DNA from: Candidatus Glassiibacteriota bacterium | GTDB taxonomy: Bacteria > Gemmatimonadota > Glassbacteria > GWA2-58-10 | NCBI GenBank assembly: GCA_016934095.1 | Contig: JAFGTO010000212.1 | Span: forward strand, 1-8,439 | Direction of reading: 5' to 3' | Length of the DNA: 8,439 bases | Shown here: positions 1-7,490 of the stretch, one piece after another | Layout of the letters: every line of letters starts with the position of its first letter | Position numbering within the stretch: position 1 is the first letter of the stretch | Position numbers and translations under genes: made by a program | The notes under the pieces: generated by a model | The model's database searches: none | What the model saw: the letters and a program-made list of their open reading frames with translations, nothing else | What the model was told of the DNA's origin: nothing

Positions 1-2083
1 GACTGCGGATGAGGACCTGAGCCTGGCTCCGGGTGTCAACAAGCTGCTCGACACCGGGCAGCCTTTTGTCTGGTGCCTGGCCCAGGACCGGCGCGGCCGT
101 CTCTATGCAGCCACCGGGCATGAGGGCAGGGTGCTCGGGATCGGGGCCGGCGGGGACACGGTTACGGTCTTCGATTCCGACAAGCCGGAGGTGATGGCCA
201 TGGCGTTCGATCCGGCCGGGGACCTTTTCGTGGCGACTTCTCCCGAGGGGGCGGTTTACCGTATACCCGGCGGCAGCGGGAAGGCGGAAGTCTTTTTCGA
301 TCCAGGGGAAAAATATATCTGGTCCCTCGCCTTCGATTCCAGGGGAGCCCTTTACGCCGGAGTGGGTTCCAAGGGCCGTATTTACCGGGTGGGAGCCGAC
401 CGCAAGGCGACACTGGTCCTCGACTCTGAGGAAGACCATATCATCTCGCTGGCTTTCGACAGGCAAGGCAACCTGCTGGCCGGCAGCAGCGGCGAAGCCC
501 TGATCTATGAGATCGCCCCTGACGGCACGGTGTCGATTCTGTACGACAGCCCGCTCAAGGACGTTCGCTCGATCGTGGTGGACCGGGAAAACAATGTCTT
601 CGTGGCGGCGTTCGACCTGCAATCGCCCGAGCAGCCGCAGGCAATAATGCCGACTATCCAGGCCGGCCCTCAGCCCGAGGAGTCGCAGGATGGGAGCGAC
701 GAGGCGGGGCAGGCGGTCGGAAGGCTGGTAATTAAAATGCCCAAGCCGACCCGGAGGGTCCTGGCCAACAGTGAGATCTATTATTTCGACCGCGACCGCT
801 ACGCCTGGCGCCTCTGGAATGGAAAAGGCGAAGCGGTAATGGCTCTCGGCCTGTATGGGGACGGCCGCGCGGTGTTTGTCAGCAGCAACGATGAGACCAG
901 GCTCTACGCTGTCGACCGCCTGGGAGAGACGACCCTGCTCTCCTCCTTCGAGGAAAGCCAGGTAACCGGTTTCCTGCGCGATCAAACCCGCGGCCGGCTT
1001 ATCCTGTGCACCAGCAACCTGGGAAAGATCTACGAGGTTACGGATGATTTTGCTTCCGGCGGGAAATATACCAGCGAAGTGCACAATGCAGGCCTGCCCT
1101 CGCAGTGGGGAAGGATCAACTGGCAAGCGGACCTGCCCGCGGGTACGGATCTTTACTTCCGGACCCGCTCCGGCAACACTTCCCGGCCGGACACCACCTG
1201 GAGCCCCTGGTCCGGCCAGTACCGCGGCCGGGCCGGCGAGGAAATCACTTCGCCGCCAAGGCAGTATTTCCAGTGGCAGGCGGTATTGAGCAGCAGCCAC
1301 CCGAAGACCACACCCCGGCTCAAAGAGGTCGCCGTCTCCTACCTGCGCCGTAACCAGGCCCCGCGGATCAGCAGGATCCGCATCCTGCCCCCGGGCCTGT
1401 TCATCAAGGCTCCGCCCAGCCCACCAGGCGATGACCAGGAAATGCAGGACATCCCGGAGAACCTGGAAGAGCTTATCAAGGGCAATAAATCCTCCGGTCC
1501 CGGCAACCCGTTCCAGGGCAAGAAAGAGTACCGCAGCGGAATCCGCATGGCCGGGTGGAACGCCAATGACGCCAACGAGGATGAGCTGCTGTTCAACGTG
1601 GATTTCCGCGGGGTGAGCGAAGCGGTCTGGAGGCCCCTGGCACGGGGTTCTAAGGACAACTCGGCCACCTGGGACACCAGGTCCCTGGCGGACGGCCGCT
1701 ACCTGCTGCGGATCACGGCTTACGACTCACTGGACAACCCGGGTGGACGGGCCCTGGCGAGCTCCAGGGTGAGCAATCCCTTCGTCATCGACAACACCCC
1801 CCCGCTGGTGGAAAACTTCAGTCTAGTCGATGCCGGCGGTGGAGCGATCCAGGCCTCCTTCGAGGCCCGCGATGCGCTCGAGATCATCAAGAGCGCCGAG
1901 GTCTCGCTGGATGTCGGCGACTGGAAACCCGTGCTGCCGGTGGACAGCATCGCGGACCACCAGCGCGAGAGCTTCCGGGTTTCTTTCCCGGGTGCGGCAG
2001 CCGGCGAACACACGGTCTCGGTCCGGGTCTACGATGATTTCCACAACTTAGCGACAGTTAGCAAGACTGTAGTTCTCAGGTAG
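1..2083 (+). CDS. Beta-propeller repeat protein, 5' end cut by window edge
   Basis: The reading frame is open from base 2 to the TAG at 2081-2083, so the gene begins before the window and the GTG at 131 is not its true start. About 693 residues are visible. The first part shows propeller-type repeats with a core like 'SLAFDxxGxLYAG...GxIYRV'. The equivalent core positions fall at about 83, 206, 332, 455 and 578, a period of 41-42 residues. An acidic, Gln/Pro-rich insertion (about 610-760) breaks the series, and two more divergent repeats follow (about 775-1060). The C-terminal half is rich in predicted beta strand, with two Ig/fibronectin-like stretches (about 1105-1350 and 1545-2080) joined by a Pro/Gly-rich linker (about 1385-1535). 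The repeats resemble SMP-30/NHL or two-component-regulator propellers. No catalytic motif is visible. Export is likely but the signal peptide would lie outside the window. The gene is convergent with the haem operon and probably unrelated to it. Function unknown. Confidence 0.85.
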   Translation, partial: TADEDLSLAPGVNKLLDTGQPFVWCLAQDRRGRLYAATGHEGRVLGIGAGGDTVTVFDSDKPEVMAMAFDPAGDLFVATSPEGAVYRIPGGSGKAEVFFDPGEKYIWSLAFDSRGALYAGVGSKGRIYRVGADRKATLVLDSEEDHIISLAFDRQGNLLAGSSGEALIYEIAPDGTVSILYDSPLKDVRSIVVDRENNVFVAAFDLQSPEQPQAIMPTIQAGPQPEESQDGSDEAGQAVGRLVIKMPKPTRRVLANSEIYYFDRDRYAWRLWNGKGEAVMALGLYGDGRAVFVSSNDETRLYAVDRLGETTLLSSFEESQVTGFLRDQTRGRLILCTSNLGKIYEVTDDFASGGKYTSEVHNAGLPSQWGRINWQADLPAGTDLYFRTRSGNTSRPDTTWSPWSGQYRGRAGEEITSPPRQYFQWQAVLSSSHPKTTPRLKEVAVSYLRRNQAPRISRIRILPPGLFIKAPPSPPGDDQEMQDIPENLEELIKGNKSSGPGNPFQGKKEYRSGIRMAGWNANDANEDELLFNVDFRGVSEAVWRPLARGSKDNSATWDTRSLADGRYLLRITAYDSLDNPGGRALASSRVSNPFVIDNTPPLVENFSLVDAGGGAIQASFEARDALEIIKSAEVSLDVGDWKPVLPVDSIADHQRESFRVSFPGAAAGEHTVSVRVYDDFHNLATVSKTVVLR

Positions 2084-2093
2084 GACTCCGGTC

Positions 2094-2113
2094 CCAGGCT
2101 CAGTACAGCCTGG
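2094..2113. terminator. Possible weak hairpin between convergent genes
   Basis: CCAGGCT (2094-2100) and AGCCTGG (2107-2113) form a perfect 7-bp stem with a 6-nt loop. It straddles the stop codon of the SpoIID-like gene, 11 bases after the stop of the propeller gene. The position between converging genes suits a terminator working in both directions. Neither strand has a T run after the stem, so intrinsic termination is doubtful. Confidence 0.25.
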
Positions 2114-3410
2114 CCAGCCTGACACCTTTGTAGTAGTGCTTGAGGATATTGCCGTAGGATTGTCCGTTGGCCGCCCGGGCTGTAGCCCCCCACTGGCAGA
2201 GTCCAAGTCCGTGGCCGTTCCCCCGGCCCTCTGCCACGATCACCGGCTCCGAGCCTTCCCTCTTCATCTTCAGCTCGAACCAGGTACTCGGCAGCAGCCT
2301 GCCGTCTGGCTGGCTCAAGACCCGGCGGATCTGGTCTCCCCTGACCTGGAAAATCCGCTTGTCGGTGGCCACTTTGAGCAGGGTGTTCCTTCCAGAGGGG
2401 CCTTTGCCGACAACCTCGATGTCCGTGGGCTCCCCGATATCGGCACTGGAGATTCCGAGCTGTCCCGGCAGTGATTTCTTGAGCTGGTCCAGCAGCTCGC
2501 GCCTGGTCCACTTGACAGTCCAGGAGCTCCACTTCGACTGCCGGTCGTAATCATCATCCTTGACAGACTCCAGATAAGGTGCCTCTTCGGCGAACCTCTC
2601 ACCCCAGACTTCCCCGGGATCGGCGGTCCTTCCCCCGCAGCAGCTATGGTAGAAAGCGGCCACCGCCTCGCCGCGCATGGTCAGGCACTCGCCGAACGTT
2701 TCCATCACGGCGCGCTCCGCCACGGGGGTCTCGCTGGCCGTGCCCTTGTAGACCTGGTCGCCGGTATCGGCGGTCAGGTCGAAAGCGAACTGGCGGTTGC
2801 GGATGATGCGCGACATGGCGAAGCTGCGTGAGGCGACAGCCTGGGCTTTCATGGCCTCCAGGCGGGACATGTCCAGTTGTCCCATCTCGGCCGGCACTAC
2901 GGAGACCAGGTACTCTTCCAGCGGCAGGGTATTGACCGCCATCAGGCCTCCACCCCCGGCACCCACCGCGAACACCGTAGCCGCTCCCCGGTACTGCCGG
3001 CCGTTAATCTCGATCGTCTTCGAGCCGCCCGCAGCCTCGACCCGGATGCCCTCCGGATGGTGGCCGCTCACCCTGCCATCCGGCATGGCAGCCCGCAGCT
3101 GGCTTTCCGGCCCGAAAAGCACCACGTCCCAGCGCTGGCCCGGTGGAATCAGGGCTATCTTGTTTCCGCCGGCAGCATCGCTGAGCAACGCGCCCTGGTC
3201 TGCTCCCAGGCTGACCCTGGAGGCACCGTTGACCAGCCGCACCCTAACCAGGGGTGCGCCGGCGGCATCCATCCGGAGCCCCGGGGTAACCCGCGTGGCC
3301 TTGCGGCAGGCCGGGCCGGACAGCAGCACAGCCGCCAGGCAGCAGGCCAGCAACCCTGATACCCGGCTTCCGGAAAAAGCGGATCTAAGCACTATGCATG
3401 CTCCGTTCAT
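2100..3410 (-). CDS. SpoIID/LytB domain exported protein
   Basis: The 436-residue product carries a SpoIID/LytB domain. The family includes the sporulation lytic transglycosylase SpoIID and the amidase enhancer LytB, which act on peptidoglycan outside the membrane. Visible family motifs are LPLEEYL (162-168) followed by VVPAEM (171-176), whose Glu175 matches the SpoIID catalytic glutamate. Also present are LEAMKAQAVASRSFAM (about 184-199), YHSCCGG (254-260) and the C-terminal GRGNGHGLGLCQWGA (about 395-409) with ILKHYYKG. Residues 18-35 form a hydrophobic N-terminal segment ending in Cys35. It could be a lipoprotein signal, but the lipobox (GPAC) is poor. The ATG overlaps the hemL stop as ATGA, implying translational coupling. 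A GTG at 3392 is an alternative start, with GGAG 8 nt before it, giving 430 residues. A SpoIID-domain gene does not by itself mean sporulation, because many non-sporulating bacteria carry one. Confidence 0.88.
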   Translation of the reverse strand: MNGACIVLRSAFSGSRVSGLLACCLAAVLLSGPACRKATRVTPGLRMDAAGAPLVRVRLVNGASRVSLGADQGALLSDAAGGNKIALIPPGQRWDVVLFGPESQLRAAMPDGRVSGHHPEGIRVEAAGGSKTIEINGRQYRGAATVFAVGAGGGGLMAVNTLPLEEYLVSVVPAEMGQLDMSRLEAMKAQAVASRSFAMSRIIRNRQFAFDLTADTGDQVYKGTASETPVAERAVMETFGECLTMRGEAVAAFYHSCCGGRTADPGEVWGERFAEEAPYLESVKDDDYDRQSKWSSWTVKWTRRELLDQLKKSLPGQLGISSADIGEPTDIEVVGKGPSGRNTLLKVATDKRIFQVRGDQIRRVLSQPDGRLLPSTWFELKMKREGSEPVIVAEGRGNGHGLGLCQWGATARAANGQSYGNILKHYYKGVRLARLY

Positions 3411-4696
3411 TTCAGGCAGGACTCGAGCGACTGCCGGTTGGCCTCTACTGTCAGACCGATCATCTCATCGGTCAGGGCGGTAGAGACAAAACAGGCCTCG
3501 AACTGGCTGGGCGCCACGAACACTCCGCGCTGAAGCATCCCGTGGAAGTACTTTCCGAAAGCTGCGGTATCGGACTGCCTGGCCGAGGCGAAATCCGTTA
3601 CCGGGCCCCCGGTAAAAAACAGGGTCAGCAGGCTGCCCACCCGGTTGAGCGAAGCTTTGAGACCCAGGTTTGCAATATTCTCCCTGAAACCCTGCTCCAG
3701 TCTTTGGGCTTTACGCTCCAGCTCCCGGTAAGGCGGGTCTTCCACCAGGGACTTCAGGGTAAAAAGGCCGGCCGCCACGGAGAGCGGGTTGCCCGAGAGG
3801 GTCCCAGCCTGGTAGACCGGGCCTAGCGGGGAGAGTTGCTTCATTATCTCCGCCCGTCCTCCGAAAGCGCCCACCGGCAGGCCGCCGCCGATGATCTTGC
3901 CCAGGCAGGTCAGGTCGGGCGTGATCCCAAAATACTCCTGGGCGCCGCCTGGCGCAAGCCGGAAACCGGTGATCACCTCGTCGAAAATGAGCAGGGCCCC
4001 GTAATTGCTGCAAATTTCCCTGACTTCCTGCAGGAAGCCGGGCGCAGGGGGAACCACTCCCATGTTGGCGGCCACCGGCTCGACAATCACCGCGGCCACG
4101 GACTCTCCCCAGTCAGCGAAGGCCTGTTCCAGGGCGGCCGTGTCGTTATACGGCACAGCCAGAGTCAGCCCGGAGAGCTCGGCCGGCACCCCGGCGCTGT
4201 CCGGCACCCCGAAAGTAGCGCCGCCCGAGCCGGCTTTGACCAGGAAACTGTCCCCGTGGCCGTGGTAGCAGCCCTCGAACTTGATAATCCTGCTCCGGCC
4301 GGTGAAGCCCCGGGCCAGGCGGACCGCGCTCATGGCGGCCTCGGTGCCGCTGCTGACCAGGCGCACCATCTCCAGCGAGGGCACGGTCTTGACCAGCAGC
4401 TCGGCCAGCTCCACTTCCTGCCCGGTGGCCGCCCCGTAGCTGGTACCCCGCCCTAGCGCCTCCTCCAGGGCCTGGCGCAGGCCCGGCGGGTTGTGGCCCA
4501 GGATCAGCGGCCCCCAGGAACAGACATAGTCGAGATACCGGTTGCCATCGATATCGTAAAGGTAAGCGCCCTCACCCCGCCCGACAAAAAAAGGCCCGTT
4601 CTCGCCGACCGAGCGGAAAGCACGGACCGGGGAATTCACCCCTGCGGGTATGACTTTACAGGCCCTGGCGAAAAGCTCACGGGACAGCTTATCCAT
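3407..4696 (-). CDS. hemL: Glutamate-1-semialdehyde 2,1-aminomutase
   Basis: HemL is a cytoplasmic PLP enzyme that converts glutamate-1-semialdehyde to 5-aminolevulinate, the last step of the C5 route to tetrapyrroles. The 429-residue length is normal for the family. Visible features are the N-terminal IPAGVNSPVRAF (16-27), SSGTEAAMSAVRLAR (115-129), the FEGCYHGHGDS loop (140-150), LLIFDEVITGFR (235-246) with the PLP-contacting Asp, and CLGKIIGGGLPVGAFGG (264-280) with the Schiff-base Lys267. The ATG at 4696 lies inside the end of ahbB (8-base overlap, ATGGATAA) behind a moderate GAAGGGA site. The stop overlaps the next gene by 4 bases. The C5 route needs HemA (glutamyl-tRNA reductase), which is not in the window. 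The main alternative is another class III aminotransferase, but the motif set is specific to HemL. Confidence 0.97.
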   Translation of the reverse strand: MDKLSRELFARACKVIPAGVNSPVRAFRSVGENGPFFVGRGEGAYLYDIDGNRYLDYVCSWGPLILGHNPPGLRQALEEALGRGTSYGAATGQEVELAELLVKTVPSLEMVRLVSSGTEAAMSAVRLARGFTGRSRIIKFEGCYHGHGDSFLVKAGSGGATFGVPDSAGVPAELSGLTLAVPYNDTAALEQAFADWGESVAAVIVEPVAANMGVVPPAPGFLQEVREICSNYGALLIFDEVITGFRLAPGGAQEYFGITPDLTCLGKIIGGGLPVGAFGGRAEIMKQLSPLGPVYQAGTLSGNPLSVAAGLFTLKSLVEDPPYRELERKAQRLEQGFRENIANLGLKASLNRVGSLLTLFFTGGPVTDFASARQSDTAAFGKYFHGMLQRGVFVAPSQFEACFVSTALTDEMIGLTVEANRQSLESCLK

Positions 4697-5201
4697 CGTT
4701 CGAGGTCCCTTCGCTGAAGTATTTCATCGAGGTCTTTTTCCACTCCCTGACACTGAAAACCAGCCGGTAATCCCCGATACCCGAGGCCTCCGACATCCCT
4801 GCGACCAGCCGGTCCAGATCCTCCCGGTCGGCGCCGTGGATCATGGTGTAGAGGTTGTAGGGCCAGTCTTTGCGGACGGGACGGCGGTAGCAGTGGGTCA
4901 CCCGCTCGAAGCCGGCGAAAAGTTGGCCCACCCGGCGCTGCTCCAGGGGGTCATCCACCCGCCAGACCACCATGCAGTTGGCCTTGTAGCCCACCCGGCG
5001 GTGCCGGACCGAGGCCCCGAAGCGACGGATCACGCCCTGGTCGCACCAGCGCCTGACCCGCTCGAGCACCTCTTCTTCAGTCAGACCCAGCCTGCCGGCG
5101 ATCTCGGCATAAGGCTCCGCAGCCAGCGGCAGGTCCTCCTGCAGGATACGGATCAGGGCCCTGTCGGTCTCGCTGAGCGAGGCTGCGCCGCTGACGCTCA
5201 A
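4689..5201 (-). CDS. ahbB: Sirohaem decarboxylase subunit, AhbB type
   Basis: This Lrp/AsnC-like protein of the NirD/L/G/H-AhbA/B family is predicted to pair with the preceding gene product to decarboxylate sirohaem to 12,18-didecarboxysirohaem. From a TTG start it has 170 residues: an N-terminal winged-helix-like part (about 9-60, ending QGVIRRFGA) and a C-terminal ferredoxin-like part. Typical AhbB motifs are VTHCYRR (101-107), WPYNLYTMIHG (113-123) and the tail DYRLVFSVREWKKTSMKYF (144-162). His103 and His122 are candidate active-site residues. TTG at 5201 is chosen because GGGGAGG lies 6 nt upstream and it begins one base after the ahbA stop. ATG codons at 5225 and 5222 in the same frame would overlap ahbA and lack a comparable site. 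The A/B assignment rests on gene order and motif resemblance. A haem d1 (Nir) role is less likely next to hemB and hemL. Confidence 0.88.
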   Translation of the reverse strand: MSVSGAASLSETDRALIRILQEDLPLAAEPYAEIAGRLGLTEEEVLERVRRWCDQGVIRRFGASVRHRRVGYKANCMVVWRVDDPLEQRRVGQLFAGFERVTHCYRRPVRKDWPYNLYTMIHGADREDLDRLVAGMSEASGIGDYRLVFSVREWKKTSMKYFSEGTSNDG

Positions 5202-5202
5202 C

Positions 5203-5685
5203 TTAAGCCTCCCCTGTCTCATCATCCAGCGGCGTGAAACTCGCCCGGATCTTGTAAAGCTCCTCGGCCGGCAGGTCCATGACTCCGGCAACGGTTTCGA
5301 GCGAGGCCACCCGGGAGATAATCTCCCCGATCCGCTCCCTGGAGCGGGCGATCAGGGTGAACCAGAGGTTGAACCGGTCCTCGCGCTGGTAGTTGTGGGT
5401 GGCCTCGGGATAGCGGTTGACAGCCGCGGCCACCCCGGGCAGATCCTCCTCATTCGGCACTTCGAGCGCAACCAGGGTACTGACGTAGCCCAGCCGGCGC
5501 GAATCGAATACAGCACCGAAACGCCGGATAACCCCCTGCTCTCTCAGGCTGCGGACCCTTGCCAGCAGGAGATCCTCCCCGACCTCCAGCTTCCGGGCGA
5601 GCTCGCGGAAAGGGCGCCGGCAGACCGGGAAATCGGACTGGACAGCGGCCAGGATCCGGTTGTCGAGCGGGTCGCTCACACTCAA
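5203..5685 (-). CDS. ahbA: Sirohaem decarboxylase subunit, AhbA type
   Basis: This is the paralogous partner of the next gene. Both have an Lrp/AsnC-like fold and share QGVIRRFGA (residues 50-58 here). From a TTG start it has 160 residues. Family motifs are EATHNYQRE (94-102) followed by FNLWFTL (105-111), with His97 the likely counterpart of the AhbB histidine in VTHCY. The N-terminal part (about 6-58) resembles an Lrp helix-turn-helix, but members of this subfamily are enzymes, so DNA binding should not be assumed. TTG at 5685 is preferred. AGGAGG sits 7 nt before it, and its TTGA overlaps the hemB stop, a 4-base coupling equivalent to ATGA. An ATG at 5706 in the same frame would give 167 residues, but it lies upstream of that ribosome site and inside hemB. 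The protein is expected to form a heterodimer with AhbB in the cytoplasm. Confidence 0.87.
   Translation of the reverse strand: MSVSDPLDNRILAAVQSDFPVCRRPFRELARKLEVGEDLLLARVRSLREQGVIRRFGAVFDSRRLGYVSTLVALEVPNEEDLPGVAAAVNRYPEATHNYQREDRFNLWFTLIARSRERIGEIISRVASLETVAGVMDLPAEELYKIRASFTPLDDETGEA
5208..5214 (-). promoter_or_regulatory. Ribosome binding site of ahbB (decides TTG start)
   Basis: GGGGAGG on the - strand lies inside the last codons of ahbA and ends 6 nt before TTG at 5201. It is the only strong ribosome site near the gene's start and places translation start one base after the ahbA TAA. Confidence 0.75.
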
Positions 5686-6665
5686 AGGCCGCCCTCCTTC
5701 AGGCATTCGGCCGCCTCGCGGGCGTGGTAAGTGATAATGATATCGGCCCCGGCGCGCTTGATCGAGGTAAGGACCTCCATCATCGCCCGCTTGCCGTCGA
5801 CCCAGCCCAGGCGCTCCGCGGCCTTGACCATCGAGAACTCGCCGCTGACATTGTAGGCAGCCACCGGCACATCGAAACGCTCGCGCACCCTGCGGACCAA
5901 GTCCAGGTAGGCCAGCGCCGGCTTGACCATCACAACATCCGCCCCCTCCTCCACATCCAGGGCCACCTCGCGCAGGGCCTCCCGCGCATTTGCCGGGTCC
6001 ATCTGGTAGGTGCGCCGGTCGCCGAAAGCGGGTGCGCTGTCGGCGGCTTCACGGAACGGGCCGTAGAATGCGCTGCTGTACTTGGCGGCATAGCTCATCA
6101 GGGCGGTCCGGGTGTAGCCTCCATCATCCAACGCACTGCGCAGCGCAGCCACCCTGCCGTCCATCATGTCCGAGGGAGCCACCATGTCAACCCCGGCCTC
6201 GGCGTGGCTCAGGGCCTGGCGGGCCAGCAGCCGGAGGGTCAGGTCGTTGTCCACCCTGCCATCCTTTATCACGCCGCAGTGGCCGTGGTCCGTGTACTCG
6301 CAGAGACAGACATCGGTTATCACGTAAAGGTCCGGGAGCTCTTTTTTCAGGGCCCTGACCGCCTGCTGGACAATACCCCGGCGCTTGAACGACTCGCTGC
6401 CCTCGGCATCCTTCTTCCCGGGCAGGCCGAACAGCAGGACCGCCGGTATGCCCTGGGCGTAGGAGGCTTCCGCCTCCCTGACCAGCTCGTCCATCGAAAG
6501 GTGGAAATTCCCCGGCATCGAGGCGATCTCCCGCCTCACACGCCTGCCCCGGACCACGAACAGCGGGTAGATAAAGTCCTGCGGCGAGACCAGGGTCTCG
6601 CGCACCAGTGAGCGGATGCCTGCATTTTCTCTCAGCCGGCGCAGCCTGTTTAGCGGAAAAGCCAT
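5682..6665 (-). CDS. hemB: Porphobilinogen synthase (delta-aminolevulinate dehydratase)
   Basis: HemB condenses two 5-aminolevulinate molecules to porphobilinogen, the shared pyrrole of haem, sirohaem and corrinoids. The 327-residue length is typical of the family. The zinc-type metal site is intact: DVCLCEYTDHGHCG with Cys120, Cys122 and Cys130. The two active-site lysines are in MSYAAKYSSAFYGPFR (Lys195) and VVMVKPALAY (Lys248). Other family segments are MPGNFHLS (50-57), VAPSDMMDGRV (162-172) and YNVSGEFSM (271-279). The ATG at 6665 has GGGAG 6 nt upstream and follows the lepB stop by 19 nt. The stop TGA overlaps the proposed TTG of ahbA. It is the first of four tightly packed tetrapyrrole genes, suggesting coordinated supply of porphobilinogen for a sirohaem-based haem route. 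Confidence 0.97.
   Translation of the reverse strand: MAFPLNRLRRLRENAGIRSLVRETLVSPQDFIYPLFVVRGRRVRREIASMPGNFHLSMDELVREAEASYAQGIPAVLLFGLPGKKDAEGSESFKRRGIVQQAVRALKKELPDLYVITDVCLCEYTDHGHCGVIKDGRVDNDLTLRLLARQALSHAEAGVDMVAPSDMMDGRVAALRSALDDGGYTRTALMSYAAKYSSAFYGPFREAADSAPAFGDRRTYQMDPANAREALREVALDVEEGADVVMVKPALAYLDLVRRVRERFDVPVAAYNVSGEFSMVKAAERLGWVDGKRAMMEVLTSIKRAGADIIITYHAREAAECLKEGGL
5693..5698 (-). promoter_or_regulatory. Ribosome binding site of ahbA (decides TTG start)
   Basis: A perfect AGGAGG on the - strand lies within the end of hemB, 7 nt before TTG at 5685. It sits downstream of the in-frame ATG at 5706, so it cannot serve that codon. This is the main reason to shorten the gene to the TTG. 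Confidence 0.75.
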
Positions 6666-6684
6666 GTTACTCTCCCGTGGATAG

Positions 6685-7431
6685 CTATTGAATCACCCGG
6701 CCGACCCGTTCGAGACGAGGCAGCCGGCGGTCCTTGTCCCAACTGAAAGTGATTATCATCGGCTTGCCTTTGATCGCCTCCCGGTCCACGAAACCCCAGA
6801 AACGGCTGTCGAAACTGACATCCCGGTTGTCGCCCAGGCAAAAATACTTCCCCCCGGGCACCACCAGCGGTCCGAAATTATCACGGGTGGGCAGGTAGCC
6901 GCCCCCCGGCCCGCCGCTACCATCCCGGGCCAGGTAGTCGGACTGCCAGGCGAACGTGCCCACACCATACGAACGGTTCCCGTTGCGCCTGAGCTGCGGA
7001 TCTTCATGCCTGACATACGGCTCGGTCTGTGGGACTTGATTAATGTAGAGCACCTTGTCCCGCATTTCCACCGTGTCCCCGGGAACAGCCACGCAGCGCT
7101 TGACATAGTCCTCCGAGCGGTCGAAGGGGTCCTCGAATACCACGATATCTCCCCTGTCCGGGTGATATAACCCCGGCATGTGGAAACCCGGCAGCTCCAG
7201 TTCGGTAAAAGGCAGGTCGCGCGGCGAGGTGCCGCCGAAAACCAGCTTATTGACCAGCAGGTAGTCTCCGATCCGCAGGGTGGTCTCCATCGACCCGGTA
7301 GGTACGTGGTAAGCCTGCACCACGAACGGCCGCAGCAGCAGGAAAACCAGGGCGAACGCCAGGGCGATGGACTTGACCCACTCCAGCAGGACTGCCGTCT
7401 TGTTAATGTTTTCCGAGAGGTTATTATTCAT
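6685..7431 (-). CDS. lepB: Signal peptidase I
   Basis: LepB is a membrane-anchored serine protease (family S26) that removes signal peptides from exported proteins. From ATG at 7431 it has 248 residues. It has one N-terminal membrane segment (about 14-35), then the catalytic Ser47 in PTGSMETTLRIGDYLLVNK and the general-base Lys111 in DYVKRCVAVPGD. Also present are RGDIVVF and the conserved box GDNRDVSFDSRFWGFV near the C-terminus. ATG at 7431 is preferred because AGGA lies 9 nt before it. An in-frame GTG at 7461 would add ten residues (MNPTTLGTIL) but has a poorly placed ribosome site. It lies 59 nt after the sigma factor gene and 19 nt before hemB, consistent with read-through transcription. 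No functional tie to haem synthesis is evident. Confidence 0.96.
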   Translation of the reverse strand: MNNNLSENINKTAVLLEWVKSIALAFALVFLLLRPFVVQAYHVPTGSMETTLRIGDYLLVNKLVFGGTSPRDLPFTELELPGFHMPGLYHPDRGDIVVFEDPFDRSEDYVKRCVAVPGDTVEMRDKVLYINQVPQTEPYVRHEDPQLRRNGNRSYGVGTFAWQSDYLARDGSGGPGGGYLPTRDNFGPLVVPGGKYFCLGDNRDVSFDSRFWGFVDREAIKGKPMIITFSWDKDRRLPRLERVGRVIQ

Positions 7432-7490
7432 CAAGATAGTTCCTAAGGTTGTGGGATTCACCCCATGTGCCTGCTCCCCCTGTGGCCGGA

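Noticed and set aside
2797..3483. 228-codon open frame on the + strand
   Set aside because: It is antisense to the SpoIID-domain gene and the end of hemL, with Arg/Pro/Ala-rich composition typical of a shadow frame.
4689..5685. The two Lrp/AsnC-like genes read as transcription regulators
   Set aside because: Their C-terminal motifs (THNY...NLWFTL, THCY...WPYNLYTMIHG and KKTSMKYF) match the sirohaem decarboxylase subfamily, and they sit between hemB and hemL.
5559..6611. 350-codon open frame on the + strand
   Set aside because: It lies antisense to hemB and ahbA, whose motifs are unambiguous. Its translation has no recognisable family features and reflects the high GC codon pattern.
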